DNA from: Eupeodes corollae
Lineage: Eukaryota > Arthropoda > Insecta > Diptera > Syrphidae
Assembly (NCBI RefSeq): GCF_945859685.1
Contig: NC_079148.1
Span: 37,211,946 to 37,275,945, forward strand
Reading direction: 5' to 3'
DNA: 64,000 nt
Both the position numbers and the translations under genes were made by a program. Below, piece by piece: positions 10,061-21,479 of this stretch; within the stretch, counting starts at the first letter, position 1; each line of letters opens with the position of its first letter. The notes below the pieces were generated by a model. The model was not told the origin of the DNA and made no database searches. It was given only the letters and a program-made list of their open reading frames with translations.

Positions 10061-10479
10061 GACAACGAAATATGAAAAACAAAAATGTTAGATAGTTAGA
10101 TTTGCTGCTGTGGTTGTTCTAGTTTTAAGTAGTATATAGGTAGAATAGGTAGTTTAAGTTAGTTTTAAGTTTTATTTAAGGACCTAACTTTAAGTAGTTT
10201 GTAAGTAAAAATAAATAAAAAAAAGGATATTGATATTAGTTTTTTCAAAATTTTCTAATAAAAAACAAAATAAATAAAATTTAAATTGAAGTAAAATAGA
10301 TCTTAAGGCCGAAAGGCATTAGTAATTAGTGTTATAGTTTAGCTTAGAGTGTCCGTATGGGACCATTAAGTTAGTTGTAAGTTATGGATAATTAGGCTAG
10401 TTTTATGAATTTTTGTCTAGCTTTAAGATAGGTTTAAGATTGAATTAAATAAAAATGAATTTGAAAAAAAAAAAAAAAA

Positions 10480-10494
10480 GTGCGTTGGACTGTC
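10480..10494. repeat. 15-bp target duplication of LINE copy 1 (right)
   Basis: AGTGCGTTGGACTGT directly follows the LINE poly(A). SINE sequence (CATGCAAGGGG) then continues. Confidence 0.9.
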
Positions 10495-10782
10495 ATGCAA
10501 GGGGTCTTGGGTTCAATCCCTGCCTGTGCCAGCTTAATTTAAAAAAAATTAATTTTCGCGGGTACTGCCTCTTGCGAGGAATTGACAAATCCTTCAAGAG
10601 TAATTCTTGTCATGAAAAAGTGCTTTCTCAAACTAGCCGTTCGGATTCGGCCTTAAATTGTAGGTCCCTTCCATTCCTGACAACAGTACACGCACACAGG
10701 AATGGTTGAGAGTTGTAAGTCACTAGGCCCTGGTTCACAACGGACTGTTGCGCCACCCCATTTGATTTGAAACGGTTAAATT

Positions 10783-11320
10783 TTGAAGACAAACTTGGTA
10801 AATTTTAGAATTTTTAAAATACAAATTCTATTTCTAAACAGTCTTTGGATACAGGAGCAGGTTCGTGCAATCCAGCCGTGAACTTTATAAAAACGAAATT
10901 CAAATGTAAAACGTATAAAATAATTTATGCCCTTCCAAAAAAATGTTTAATTTAGGTTGTTTTAAGAAAGCAAATGACAATTAATTTGAGGATAAACTTA
11001 ATTTGTAAGTATATTTGTAAACAAGCAATGAGGATACAAGTTTGGGTGACTCAAGCGTGTACTTTGTTTGTTTAAAAGGTGGTACGACTTTAATTAATTG
11101 ATTTTGATTTGATTTTGCAATGAAAGGTACAATTTCGAAAAAGAGGCTGCGATATTAAACTTTCCGTCTTTTTCCTCGAAATTTATTAAAATAATATATT
11201 TTGAAATATTCGTGATACTAAACAAATTAGGTACTGTTTTTGTTAAGACTTCAATTTTTGTATAAATTTCTATTGATTTTTTTTAAGCTTACGAAATATT
11301 AACAACAATAGTACGGAGTA
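10783..11320. other. AT-rich spacer between the two split SINEs
   Basis: Nothing coding is recognised. Its flanks differ from those of the other SINE, so the two SINE/LINE composites are not one duplicated block. Confidence 0.5.
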
Positions 11321-11354
11321 GTACCCGTAGCGTGATGGTTAGTCGGTTGGACTG

Positions 11355-13199
11355 CCCAAGCAAACGGGAGCAAGTCCCTTGTTAGTGACGAAGGTTGAGC
11401 TTCAGCTCATCTTCAATTCAATAAAAAACAAAAAGTCAGCAGGTGTCGATGGTATATCCAACGTTGTACTAAGACATTTACCGATGGAGGCAATTGACAT
11501 TTACACCACACTCTTCAATAATGCACTGACTAATGCATATTATCCACTGCATTGGAAGACCGCTGTGGTTCACCCTCTCCCGAAAAAGGGAAAGAACAAC
11601 TCAAACCCATCAAATCTTCGGTCGATAAGTCTTCTTCCGAGCATCAGCAAAGTTTTCGAAAAAATCATAAATAGGGTTCTGACTAAGTGGGCTGCGGACA
11701 ACAAAATAATTCCGGATAAACAGTTCGGGTTCAAGGCGGGTCATGACACAATTCTTGCTGCGTCTAAACTCGTTTCTGAAATAAAAGTTACAATGCAAGA
11801 AATGGAATAAATCAAAACAACGATGCATAGGTGCTGTTTTGGTTGATTTAGAAAAGGCCTTTGACACCGTATGGCTAGAGGGTCTTTACCTAAAACTGAG
11901 CAGGCTTGGCATAAGCAAGCTATTGTTGTATATACTTTATGATATGCTTAACGGTAGAAAGTTTGTTGTCAAAAGTGGCAATGTAACTTCTACCACAACA
12001 TTCTTAATTAAAAATGGTCTTCAACAGGGAGTGGTGAATTCGCGGATTCTCTTCAGCATTTACACCAGCGATCTGATAGGTAGTCTTACAGAACGGCTCG
12101 AAAGGTTGAGGTTATTAGAATTCTCTTGCAGTGTGATTTCGTCAAGATTCAGCGACGTTGGCTAGGGCCACGAGGGATACGTGCAAGAATTGGCACAAGA
12201 TGGTCATCGTTGTCTTCACGGGCAGCCATTAGCGAGCAAAAGTGTAGTGAAGTACCTCGGTATCTGGTTAGATCAGTATTTATATTTCGACAGAAATCTA
12301 AATGCTGCTCTGACCAGGGCTAGAGGAGCCATCGGTCTGACGAAAAGGCTTAGCAGTCGGCTTGAGCCCAGAGTGAAGGTAATTTGCTAAATGGGCCTCA
12401 TACGGCCGATGATCGTTTATGGTTGTCCTGTGTGGTTCAACGTTGCCCCTCCCCAGATGGAGAAGTTTCGGGTGTTCTAGCGGCAGTGTTTACGACGCTG
12501 TACCGGCTTATATCAAACAGCCGAATCTTTTTATTCGCTTTACCTTTGTATATGAAAACCATAGTGCTCTCATGGTGGAAGTCGAATAGGGCGGCATCTA
12601 CATATTTTTTGTGGAACGTCTAGCGAAGACATTGATGGAGGAATCGATTGCAGTCGGGAGACTTATAAATGTTATGATTTGCAAAAGAGAAAGACTATAG
12701 TGAATTTACGAAAGTCTGAGTGCGAAAGCAATATATTTGTTTCTTCGCGTTTGTATTTTGGTTTGGTTTCATATACAAAGGCAGTACTAGGACGAGGTCC
12801 TATACAACGGAGCTCGAATCAACAGAATTGACAAATTCGTGATAAAACTCGTTCGAGGTCACTTTGCAAGAGCTATGTCTTCGACCAACAATTAATTTTC
12901 GGGGCGTTCTATTCTAATGGCGAGTATTTTGGAAGTGCACGCTTGAGCGGCTTCATTCCACCAGAGGCATTCCTCTTTTTAGATAGATGCGGTCTGATAC
13001 AGGATAGATTGGCAGTTCCGCTTATCTACCACGTCAGATGACGAACCGTGGATAGGCGACTCCTGTACAATCGGGACGTCATGTCATGGCACAAGGCGGA
13101 GCAGAGCTCCTTCGGTTCAGTAGGGCTGTGTCCGAACAGGACCGAACTGATAGTGTGAAGCAAGGGAGCCAGTTTTGGTGGCTCCAATCGAAAAAAAAA
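11355..13199 (+). pseudogene. LINE copy 2, decayed reverse transcriptase in a SINE head
   Basis: Compared with copy 1 it starts about 320 bp further upstream. It encodes KNKKSAGVDGISN, HPLPKKGK and LRSISLLPSISKVFEKII, the RT finger blocks missing from copy 1. It is broken by stops and deletions: a stop after MQEME at about 11810, and loss of 37 bp at about 12091 that removes the catalytic YADD. Some 70 bp of the thumb region are also lost, a premature stop lies in the IVYGCPVWFN region, and a 239-bp MITE sits at 12543. The 3' untranslated region is gone: coding sequence runs into A9 and then SINE. Confidence 0.85.
12543..12781. mobile_element. 239-bp MITE inside LINE copy 2
   Basis: The segment is absent from LINE copy 1. 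It begins CCTTTGTATATGAAAACCA and ends with the inverse, TTGGTTTCATATACAAAGG, giving terminal inverted repeats of 16-18 bp. There is no ORF. Flanking bases do not give a clear target duplication, so the superfamily is open. Confidence 0.7.
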
Positions 13200-13584
13200 G
13201 TTTTCGCGGTTTTACTGCCTCTTGCGAGGAATTGACAACTCCTTCAAAAGTAATTCTTGTCATGAAAAGCGCTTTCTCAACTTAGCCGTTCGGATTCGGC
13301 ATATAAACTTTAGGTCCCTTTCCATCTCTGATTTGATTTGAGCCTTGTAAGTCACTGGGCCAGGTTCTTCATGGATTGTTGCGCCATCTAATTTATTTTA
13401 ATTAGTATTTATAAGATAAATCTTTCTTTGTTTTCAAGACATTTAAATCGATTTATAATCTAATATTTTTTGAAGGTTCTTATTCTGTATAAAAAAAAAA
13501 CTTTATTTCTCTAGAATACAATTTTAACGAAGGAATACACTTTTGGTTTTGCATTTTTAAATGCATTTTTTTGTTTTAAATGTA

Positions 13585-14878
13585 AACGGTGATTTTTTAA
13601 GAGCTTGAGAACTTTAAAAAAAAAAAACGCATAAAATTTGCAAACTCTCATCGATTCTTTATTTGAAACGTTAGATTGGTCCATGACATTTACTTTTTAA
13701 AGATAATTTCATTTAAATGTTGACCGCGGCTGCGTCTTAGGTGGTCCATTCGGAAAGTCCAATTTTGGGTAACTTTTTCGAGCATTTCGGCCGGAATAGC
13801 CCGAATTTCTTCGGAAATGTTGTCTTCCAAAGCTGGAATAGTTACTGGCTTATTTGTGTAGACTTTAGACTTGACGTAGCCCCATAAAAAATAGTCTAAA
13901 GACGTCAAATCACATGATCTTGGTGGCCAACTTACCGGTCCATTCCTTGAGATGAATTGTTCTCCGAAGTTTTCCCTCAAAATGGAGATAGAATCGCGAG
14001 CTGTGTGGCATGTAGCGCCATCTTGTTGAAACCACATGTCAACCAAGTTCAGTTCTTCCAGTTTTGGCAACAAAAAGTTTGTTAGCATTGAACGATAGCG
14101 ATCGCCATTCACCGTAACGTTGCGTCCAACAGCATCTTTGAAAAAATACGGTCCAATGATTCCACCAGCGTACAAACCACACCAAACAGTGCATTTTTCG
14201 GGATGCATGGGCAGTTCTTGAACGGCTTCTGGTTGCTCTTCACTCCAAATGCGGCAATTTACGTAGCCATTCAACCAGAAATGAGCCTCATCGCTGAACA
14301 AAATTTGTCGATAAAAAAGCGGATTTTCTGCCAACTTTTCTTTCTGCCCATTCACTGAATTCGACGTTGTGGCAGATCGTTCGGCTTCAGTTCTTGCACG
14401 AGCTGTATTTTATACGGTTTTACACCAAGATCTTTGCGTAAAATCTTCCACGTGGTCGAATAACACAAACCCAATTGCTGCGAACGGCGACGAATCGACA
14501 TTTCACGGTCTTCAGCAACACTCTCAGAAACAGACGCAGTATTCTCTTCTGTACGCACTGTACGCATTCGTGTGGTTGGTTTAATGTCCAATAAAGTAAA
14601 CTGAGTGCGAAACATGGTCACAATCGCATTAATTGTTTGCTCACTTTGTCGATTATGTAGACCATAAATCGGACGTAAAGCACGAAACACATTTCGAACC
14701 GAACACTGATTTTGGTAATAAAATTCAATGATTTGCAAGCGTTGCCCGTTAGTAAGTCTATTCATGATGAAATGTCAAAGCATACTGAGCATCTTTCTCT
14801 TGGACACCATGTCTGAAATCCCGCGTGATCTGTCAAATACTAATGCATGAAAATCCTAACCTCAAAAAAATCACCCTT
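13585..14878 (-). mobile_element. mariner-type element, DD41D (rosa-like), copy 1
   Basis: It is about 1.29 kb, flanked by TA. The inverted ends are short and imperfect: AAGGGTGATTTTTTTGAGG on the transposase 5' side (ends at 14878) and AACGGTGATTTTTTAAGAG on the other (starts at 13585). A second copy in the opposite orientation lies at 47677-48949. The pair differ by small deletions and point changes, so both derive from one active master. Confidence 0.8.
13690..14765 (-). pseudogene. DD41D transposase, frameshifted
   Basis: The N-terminal frame (14765 to 14352) starts MNRLTNGQRLQIIEFYYQNQ, a helix-turn-helix followed by a second one (RRRSQQLGLCYSTTWKILRK). A small deletion near 14355 shifts the frame. 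The catalytic part then reads ILFSDEAHFWLNG (Asp 1), WFQQDGATCHTARDS (Asp 2) and CDLTSLDYFLWG (Asp 3). I count 41 residues between Asp 2 and Asp 3, the spacing of the rosa group first described from a tephritid fly. An in-frame 9-bp loss removes three residues after GYVN relative to copy 2. Full length would be about 350 residues. It cuts and pastes its element at TA sites; this copy cannot make an intact protein. Confidence 0.85.
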
Positions 14879-14879
14879 T

Positions 14880-17060
14880 ATAACAAATAAATGTCATTTG
14901 ATTTTGCTTTAAATTCGTACCAAATTTCTTTGATATCGTAATTATCAAATGAAACAATATTCTTTACTGGTATTCGTTTGGGTCCAACCAAATTTGTGAC
15001 ATCCATTTATAAATTACTGCATTAAAAACTATTTGATATAATACTGGAAACATAATGTTTAAAAAATTTACAAAAATGTCTAAAAACTATGGTTTTAGTC
15101 TTGCTATTTTAACATTTTCAATTTAAGAAATCGCACAGATTACAATAACTTTACTGGAAGCAATGGCCTCTTTTTGTTGAAGACCCTTGATGTAGGAATT
15201 TTTGAAAATTTAATCATTTCTCCATCGCACTAAATTGTATCCTGAAAATCAAAGGTTTTAAATTGTATGTACATAATTGTATACTTATAATAAATGAACA
15301 GTAAAATTGGTAACACTTCACTGAACCAAATTTAATTTGTAGGAGTATTTCATGTGTGTGGACAATGCTCTTCTAGCTTAACCTACCTTCAAACACTCAA
15401 AAAATCAGCAAACAACCGCCCAAAGCTACTAAACTATGTTCATATAGGTAAAGGGGTTGTAATGGTGAAATGTACGTAATTATTCATTAAAATTACTGCG
15501 TTAGCGTTAGGTCATATAACCATAATTAAAAGCTTGTGTTTGCGTTTGCTGCATCATTCTAGCAATGATGATTACGAAACACACCGCCAACACAAAATCA
15601 TGCATGTATTTTTTTGTTGTTAAAATAATGATCGATCTAAAAATGCCACTTAGCCAAATAATTTTAGAGCCCCAACATCAAGAGTGATGCACGAGCCTTT
15701 AATGAGCACCATCGAAATGTGCAATCGGTTTTCATAATTTATCACTCATAGAAAATTTTTATAGGATTTAATTTTTGCGGCAATGAATTTTTGTTTTTTG
15801 AAAATACTTATAGACTCAAAATATTGCCAGCAATATTGCCTAGTTCGTTGGCTTTCGTAAGATACATTGCACAGCACATACGAGTACTCTATAAACGCAT
15901 TATTTAATTTAATTTTTTGTTTGTAATTTAATTTCGTTTTGTGAATTTGAATTTTGAAATTTTTATTTTTGACATCAAAATTGGGACATTTCGGACGTGC
16001 GTCGTCGTCGCTTGTCGCTTGTCGCATCGGTGTGAGGTTGTATAAATTTTTCATTTGGTTTTGGGATTTTTTTTGGGGCTTTTATATACCCACTGATATG
16101 CAAATTAATTGTATGTGGTTGGACTCCTGCTGCAGTGTGAAAAACATTACAAATAGATGCACAATGTCAGTGTATGATTATACTCGTAATGATGCCATCG
16201 CATCGTTATAAAAGATGAGCTTGTAATTATTCTAAATTAGAGAATGTTGCACAGCATGACGCAATATCATGTTTCAAAACCAACTTAATTATTATTATTA
16301 AAACAAATTATAAATATGCATCGGTTTTTATGCATCATGAACAAAATAAAATTACATTAGCTACATAATGTAGATGGTGTTGCATGAAGAATGAACATTG
16401 CCTTTATTATTTTCAAGGCTAAAAGTACAAAAATAAAACTCATGTATACAATAAATCTGTTAGGTTTCCTGGTTATGGGTTGAAAAACACTGAACAGGCT
16501 ATGCAGGATTGTTTAAAATAGTTTTAAATTTTTGTACAGTCGTATAATGATTTATAAATGTTAAACACTTTATATCAGGATTAATTTTGATGTGCGAACA
16601 AGAGCCTTGAAGACTGCCACATCATCAATCAAAACAGAAGTGATGGGTAAATGATACAAATTAAACAAGCTTAAGACTTGAAGTTGGAAGATATTAAAAG
16701 TTAAGGGACTATTTCCAATTCAAAAAAACATAATTCATATTATTCTTGTTTGAATTTAATTGTTTTTGTATCTTTAGTTCACATTTGTATGCACAATATG
16801 CACTTTGCATATTTTTGGACGGGATTCACCATTTTGTTTTGTGTGCGTTACATTAGTTTTTGACAAGTTTCGATTTCGATAAAAAAACCAAATCATATTT
16901 ACTATCAGATAAGTATATCAAATTCTAAAAAAAGCCAATGAAAAGACAAAAGATTGATCAGTCATTAGTTATTTTCTATTTCATGAATGTTGGTGATTTA
17001 GTCGTCCATTTTGAATTTCATATACTACAATGTCTCTTATGTTTTTTAATAGTTCTTATA
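14880..17060. other. Unassigned, possibly host intergenic DNA
   Basis: There is no supported gene and no obvious transposon. A GC-richer patch at 15980-16050 has repeated GTCGTCG/CTTGTCG, with TATAAATT about 15 bp beyond it. The frames are short and not protein-like. Confidence 0.45.
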
Positions 17061-17130
17061 AAGGGTGTCCCAAAATTAACGCAAGATTTGAATTAAATAG
17101 AAAACGCCGTTTTTAGTCTTTAGATAGTTA

Positions 17131-18385
17131 TTAACTTCCCATAGGAAGTTATTGTAATGGGTCCGATTTGTCAAATTGAAAATTTTGACATTTCTCTACG
17201 TTTCAAGGTCCCTAGAGTCGAAATAAAAGATTTTTAGAAAGATGTCTGTGCGTGCGTGTGTACATACGTTCGTACGTCCGTACGTTCGCGACGTTTTTTC
17301 GTCGTCCATAGCTCAAGAACCAGAAGAGATATCGATTTCAAATAAATTTTGTTATTCAGATAATAAGGCAGAAAGATGCAGAAAGGGCTCTCAAGAAAAT
17401 TGCGTGGGTGGTTTTTTTACCATAGCAGTTTGAAAAAAAGGTGAAAATTTTGGTTAACCCTAAATATCTTACGAACCAAAAACGCTAGAGACTTGAATTA
17501 AATTTTATATAATATATTGTAACGTGATACCAAACAGGTATATTTTTTGAAAAAAATAAATGTAACGGTTTTTTTTAAAAACCAATAAAACTGAAAAAAA
17601 AATTGTCAATTCCAAAATTTTACGACTGAAATATGATTTCATCTCTAAAACAATTTTGTGCAACGAAAAATAATGTTTTTGACATCTGATAAAGTTTTGA
17701 GAAAAATTTAATTGATAGTTTTTTTTTATAAAAAATAAAAACCTAAAAAAAAATTTATAAAAGTTGGTAAAAATTTATTTTCGACTCAAATATCTTTTCA
17801 AAACTTTGAGATATTGGCTTTAATTTACTTTTATCTTTCAAAAAATCTTGTTGTCAACATTCGGTTAAAGTTTGAAAAAATCCAATTGACAGTTTTTTTA
17901 AAACAAATAAAAACCTAAAAAAAATTTATAAAACTTGGTAAAAATTGATTTTCGATTTAAATATCTCTTTAAAAATTTTAAATATTGGCTTCAAAGTAAT
18001 TTTATCTCATAAGAAATATTGTTTTCAACATTTAGTAAAATTTTTAAAAAATCGAATTGACAGTTTTTTTACAAAAAATAAAACTCTAAAAAAAAAACAA
18101 TACTAAAAGTTGGTAAAAATTTACTTTCGACTCAAATACCTTTTCAAAACTTAAAAATATTGTCTTGAAACTTATTTTATTTCACAGAAAATATTGTTTT
18201 CGATATTCAGTAATTTTTATATAAAAATCCAACAATCCGTTTTTTCATAAAAAATAAAATCTACCAAAAATAGTACGCAAATTTAGTAAAAATTGATACG
18301 AGTACATATAGACAAACTTTTAAGCAAGACAAATCGACAGACGGGATGGGAAGTTATCAGTGTGGGTCGCATCCCAGCCTCTTTT
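17131..18385 (+). mobile_element. Tandem-repeat (satellite-carrying) element, copy A
   Basis: It starts TTAACTTCCCATAGGAAGTT (a palindrome) and ends with GATGGGAAGTTATCAGTGTG, then GGTCGCATCCCAGCCTCTTTT. Ends share the inverted 11-mer TAACTTCCCAT. A unique 5' block of about 450 bp has CGTACG-rich sequence and CCATAGCTCAAGAACCAGAA. Then imperfect units of about 174 bp follow, each with GACAGTTTTTTT, AAGTTGGTAAAAATT and CGACTCAAATATCTTTTC. Here there are three to four units. It sits cleanly inside a mariner element, which proves it moved. Confidence 0.85.
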
Positions 18386-19110
18386 ATTTGTATTGACTCG
18401 TAAAGAACATAGGATAGGGTTATGTATGGAATAACACATAGGACAAATGGCCTCCACGGCTTTGCATGCACATGCGCACTCTTTTGTTGAAATTTTCCAT
18501 GACCATTCTGCATAAATGTGGCTGAATTTCGTTGATGCAGCGTTGAATCTCCTCCTTTAATGCACGGGTGGTTTAGGGCTTGTTGACATAGACTTGTGAT
18601 TTCGAATAACCCCATAAAAAGAAGTCTAATGGTGTTAAATCACACGATCTAGGAGGCCAATTTTGATCACCGAAACGAGAGAGTACACGACCTGGAAATG
18701 TCTCATGCAGTAATTGAATTGTTTCACGGGCTGTATGTGGCACCGTCTTGTTGGAACAACATATTGGACACATCAATATCATCCAATTTTGGCAAAAAGA
18801 ACTGTGTAATCATGTCGCGATATCGAGCACCAGTAACAGTCACTGCTTGACCAGCATCATTTTCAAAAAAATATGGCCCAATTATGCCTCCAGCCCAAAA
18901 TCCATACCATACAGTTGTGGATGCATTTGTTTTTCGACAGTCACATGTGGGTTCTCCGAACCGCAAATGCGGCAATTTTGGCGATTGACAAAGCCATCAA
19001 GATGAAAATGTGCTTCATCGCTTAGGATGATTTTGCTCGAAAAATCAGGGTCCATTTGTTGATGTTCAATAATCCATTGTTGTTCGTTGTTCTATAGTGT
19101 AAGGCTCCAT
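18386..19110 (-). pseudogene. DD41D transposase remnant, N-terminal domain deleted
   Basis: Read on the minus strand it keeps a start-like MEPYTIEQR, then jumps to the catalytic region: KIILSDEAHFHLDGFVNRQN (Asp 1), LFQQDGATYSP-type (Asp 2) and SCDLTPLDFFLWGYSKSQVY (Asp 3). The spacing is 41 residues if the small frameshift near 18735 is ignored. The DNA-binding half is missing. The C-terminus near 18386 abuts satellite-element copy A. It is a different family from the 13.6-kb element, with different ends and only moderate similarity. Confidence 0.8.
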
Positions 19111-19573
19111 TTTTAATAACCCTATACTGTTAGCTGTCAAATTTTGGGACACCCTTTAGTTAATAGTTATTAAATATAAAATGGAGAACACAATACCGTA
19201 GATTTTCTCTAAAACAAGAAATTATACATTTTGGGTTTACTATGGCATGGCGTGGCGTTTTGTTTGATTTTTTACTAAATACCGACGTATTTTCGAGAAA
19301 ACCATGTTCCTTCATTTCCTATTGTAACATTTCTACCCAAATTATCTTAAACTGTCATCATTATTCTAAAAAACTTATCTGTAATCTTGAACATGAAAAG
19401 GGGCATCACAGGGATTTCCTGTGAATTTTGTATTTGGTTTTGAATTCCTAAACATTGAAATGACTGGGAGAGATAAGTGTGATTCCATATTCGCGTTGTA
19501 CGGGTAAAGAACGAATCTCTGCACTCGACAGTACGAACCAGGTTGGACTTGAAGGTATACTGATGAACATTCC

Positions 19574-19673
19574 AACCATTACAACATTACTCGTGCACAG
19601 GGATGGTTGAGAGTTGTAAGTCACTAGGCCCAACATTTCAGCGGACTGTTACACCACCAAATTTATTTTTTGT
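19574..19673 (+). mobile_element. 5'-truncated SINE copy, 100 bp
   Basis: The SINE's last part (GGATGGTTGAGAGTTGTAAG, then GGACTGTTACACCACC and AATTTATTTTTT) interrupts the LINE. ATTCC stands on both sides (19569-19573 and 19674-19678), a short target duplication. Truncation at the 5' end fits LINE-driven insertion. Confidence 0.75.
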
Positions 19674-19898
19674 ATTCCTAGAATAGCGAGTATTACGGTT
19701 GAACTGTTTAAGAGGAGGAATGCAGCTGGCTATATCTTTAGAGCATAAACCATAAAAATAACGGTAAAAATGGATGAGACAAGAAACTTTACGACGATGT
19801 TCAAGTGAAGTATCCAATGATATCTATTTCTACGGTCAATACTGTTCAAGAGGCTAAGAAAAGTTGCAGGAGTACCAGCCTAGACATGGGAGTTATAA

Positions 19899-21078
19899 CG
19901 GGTGACCACACAAAGATGCCCATATTTCTTTTTTGTCTCGCTCCGGTGGTAACACTGCTATGGTGTTGAATGCGCGATCCAGTTGAAGTACAGGTGAGAC
20001 AAATATGTTTTCATTTGTTATCAGTCGTAATGGATAGTTATACCGATAAAGAACGAGCATTTTGCGTCGAGTCATATTTTCGCGAAAATCCGTATGTAAA
20101 AGTACGACGTGCATTTCGGCGTCAGTTCAAAGTTCCACGTCATAAACGCGTACCTTCATGAAAAACTGTCAACAGATGGGTTCAAAATTTTCGGGAATCC
20201 GCCAAGGCAACGGATAAGAAGCGTCCGGGCACGCCGAGAACTGTCCGTACGGCTGAAAACATTGAGAGAGTCCGTGAAGCGATTCAGGTTAGTCCGCGGC
20301 GTTCAGCTCGACGATACGAGTCTTCTTTGGGCCTAAAAAGGGAATCAGTGCGTAAAATTTTGGTCAAAGATTTGAATTTTCACCCGTACAAGCTCATGAC
20401 AACCCATGAATTGAAAGATACCGACTACAGACAACGTTTACTCTTCGCTCAGACAATGCTTCGAAAATTGGCAGATGTTGAGATCATTTTGGGTAATCTT
20501 TTAATGAGCGATGAAGCTCATTTCGAGCTCTCCGGTGCCGTAAACAAGCAAAGCAGGTATTGGATCGAAGATAATCCAGTCTGGATACACGTAAAGCCGT
20601 TATACAGCCAGCGTGTGACGGTTTGGTGCGCGGTAGCGGAGTGGGGCATTGTCGGTCCCTATTTTTTTGATGGAACGGTAAACGGTACAGAAACATGTTA
20701 AGCAGCTTCCTCCTCCCCGAACTTAGCCGTAGACGTCCTTTGAGTCGAACAATATTCCAACAGGATGGTGCGACGACGACGTGCCATACTGCCTGCGAAA
20801 CGCTCGTTCTGTTGAAAAAAGCATTCGTTACTCCTTTACTCTCTCGATCGACAGATTTCACTTGACCGCCTCGTTCTCCCGATATGATGGTTCCGGATTT
20901 TTTCCTCTGGGGATATTTGAATGGGCGTGTCTACACGACTCGTGTACGTGATTTGGAGGATCTAAAAGCGCGCATAAGACAAGAAATTTCTGATATTACG
21001 CCGGAAATGTTAAGAAATGTCTTCGAAAATGTTGTCAAAAGATTAAACGATTGTGTAAGCCAAAACGGGCATCATTGA
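19899..21078 (+). pseudogene. Third mariner-type transposase, broken
   Basis: A coding start at 20030 gives MDSYTDKERAFCVESYFREN. After several frame breaks come TVRTAENIERVREAI, the block ESVRKILVKDLNFHPYKL, and LLMSDEAHFELSGAVNKQ (Asp 1). IFQQDGAT and SPDMMVPDFFLWGYL (Asp 2 and Asp 3) follow in other frames, and the tail ends near 21078. It is a separate family from the two DD41D elements above, with the PPRSPD...PDFFLWG signature. The left end ACGGGTGACC abuts TA within the LINE. The right inverted end is lost together with some LINE sequence. At least three frameshifts and internal stops make it inactive. Confidence 0.8.
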
Positions 21079-21479
21079 TCGTATGTGATCCTTCCACCAG
21101 ACCATGTACCAAAATGTTCAGTCTCACTGATGCAAGTGCCATCCATGGATAATTTCGCGGTAGATAAGGAACGCTTTAACGTTACAAGACAGCATTGTAT
21201 TTTCGAAGCATTCAAATTCCCATTGTACAATGAGAAAGAATGTTGGAGATAAAACAGAGCCCTATGGCACACCAGTATTTATAATGTGGTTTTCAGAACT
21301 GAACCCACCTAATGATACTCGTATTAAACGATTTAAAAGGAAATGAAGGAGGGATTCTTAAAAATCGAAGGCATGCATTATTGATAAGAGAGATATTGAT
21401 GCCAAACCCTACGAAATGCTTTTGAAATATCAAGTGCAATAATTTAACTCTCTCAAAACCGATGTGAGAAGAACGATGA

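Larger units (their letters stand above)
8476..10479 (+). mobile_element. 5'-truncated LINE copy 1 inserted in the tRNA-like head of a SINE
   Basis: The element starts at GGGCTCTGACTAAG (homologous to 11674 in copy 2) and ends in a poly(A) tail immediately before the second copy of the 15-bp duplication. The 3' untranslated part is about 620 bp and has an A-rich tract at 9944-10060. It repeats AAGTTAGTTTTAAG-like phrases before the tail. The 5' end lacks the endonuclease and the first RT blocks. Confidence 0.88.
8437..10769 (+). mobile_element. tRNA-derived SINE copy 1, interrupted by LINE copy 1
   Basis: The SINE head (8441-8475, GTACCCGTGCC then TGATGGTTAG) is separated from its body (10495-10769) by 2 kb of LINE. 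After removal the SINE is about 314 bp and flanked by a 13-bp duplication. The head has an A-box-like TGATGGTTAGTGCG and a perfect B box GGTTCAATCCC (10510-10520), as in RNA polymerase III tRNA promoters. The body has the family's landmarks TACTGCCTCTTGCGAGGAAT, TTCTTGTCATGAAAAAGTGC, GGAATGGTTGAGAG and GACTGTTGCGCCACC. At least five further copies or fragments occur in this window. Confidence 0.8.
11321..13400 (+). mobile_element. tRNA-derived SINE copy 2, interrupted by LINE copy 2
   Basis: The head GTACCCGTAGCGTGATGGTT begins at 11321 and runs to GGTTGGACTG at 11354. The body resumes at about 13200 (TTTTCGCGG, TACTGCCTCTTGCGAGGAAT) and ends near TTGCGCCATCTAATTTATTT at about 13395. The B-box segment between is missing, apparently deleted with the LINE 3' end at an A-run. 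I find no clear target duplication. Confidence 0.75.
17061..19156 (-). mobile_element. Second DD41D mariner-type element, split by a tandem-repeat element
   Basis: Perfect 17-bp inverted ends AAGGGTGTCCCAAAATT stand at 17061 and 19156, each bordered by TA. Inside are satellite-element copy A (17131-18385) and a transposase remnant. Net mariner length is about 840 bp, so an internal deletion preceded or accompanied decay. Confidence 0.85.

Noticed and set aside
10480..10540. tRNA gene suggested by the B box GGTTCAATCCC
   Set aside because: The tRNA-like sequence belongs to a SINE with a long unrelated 3' body and a target duplication. The cloverleaf is not complete.
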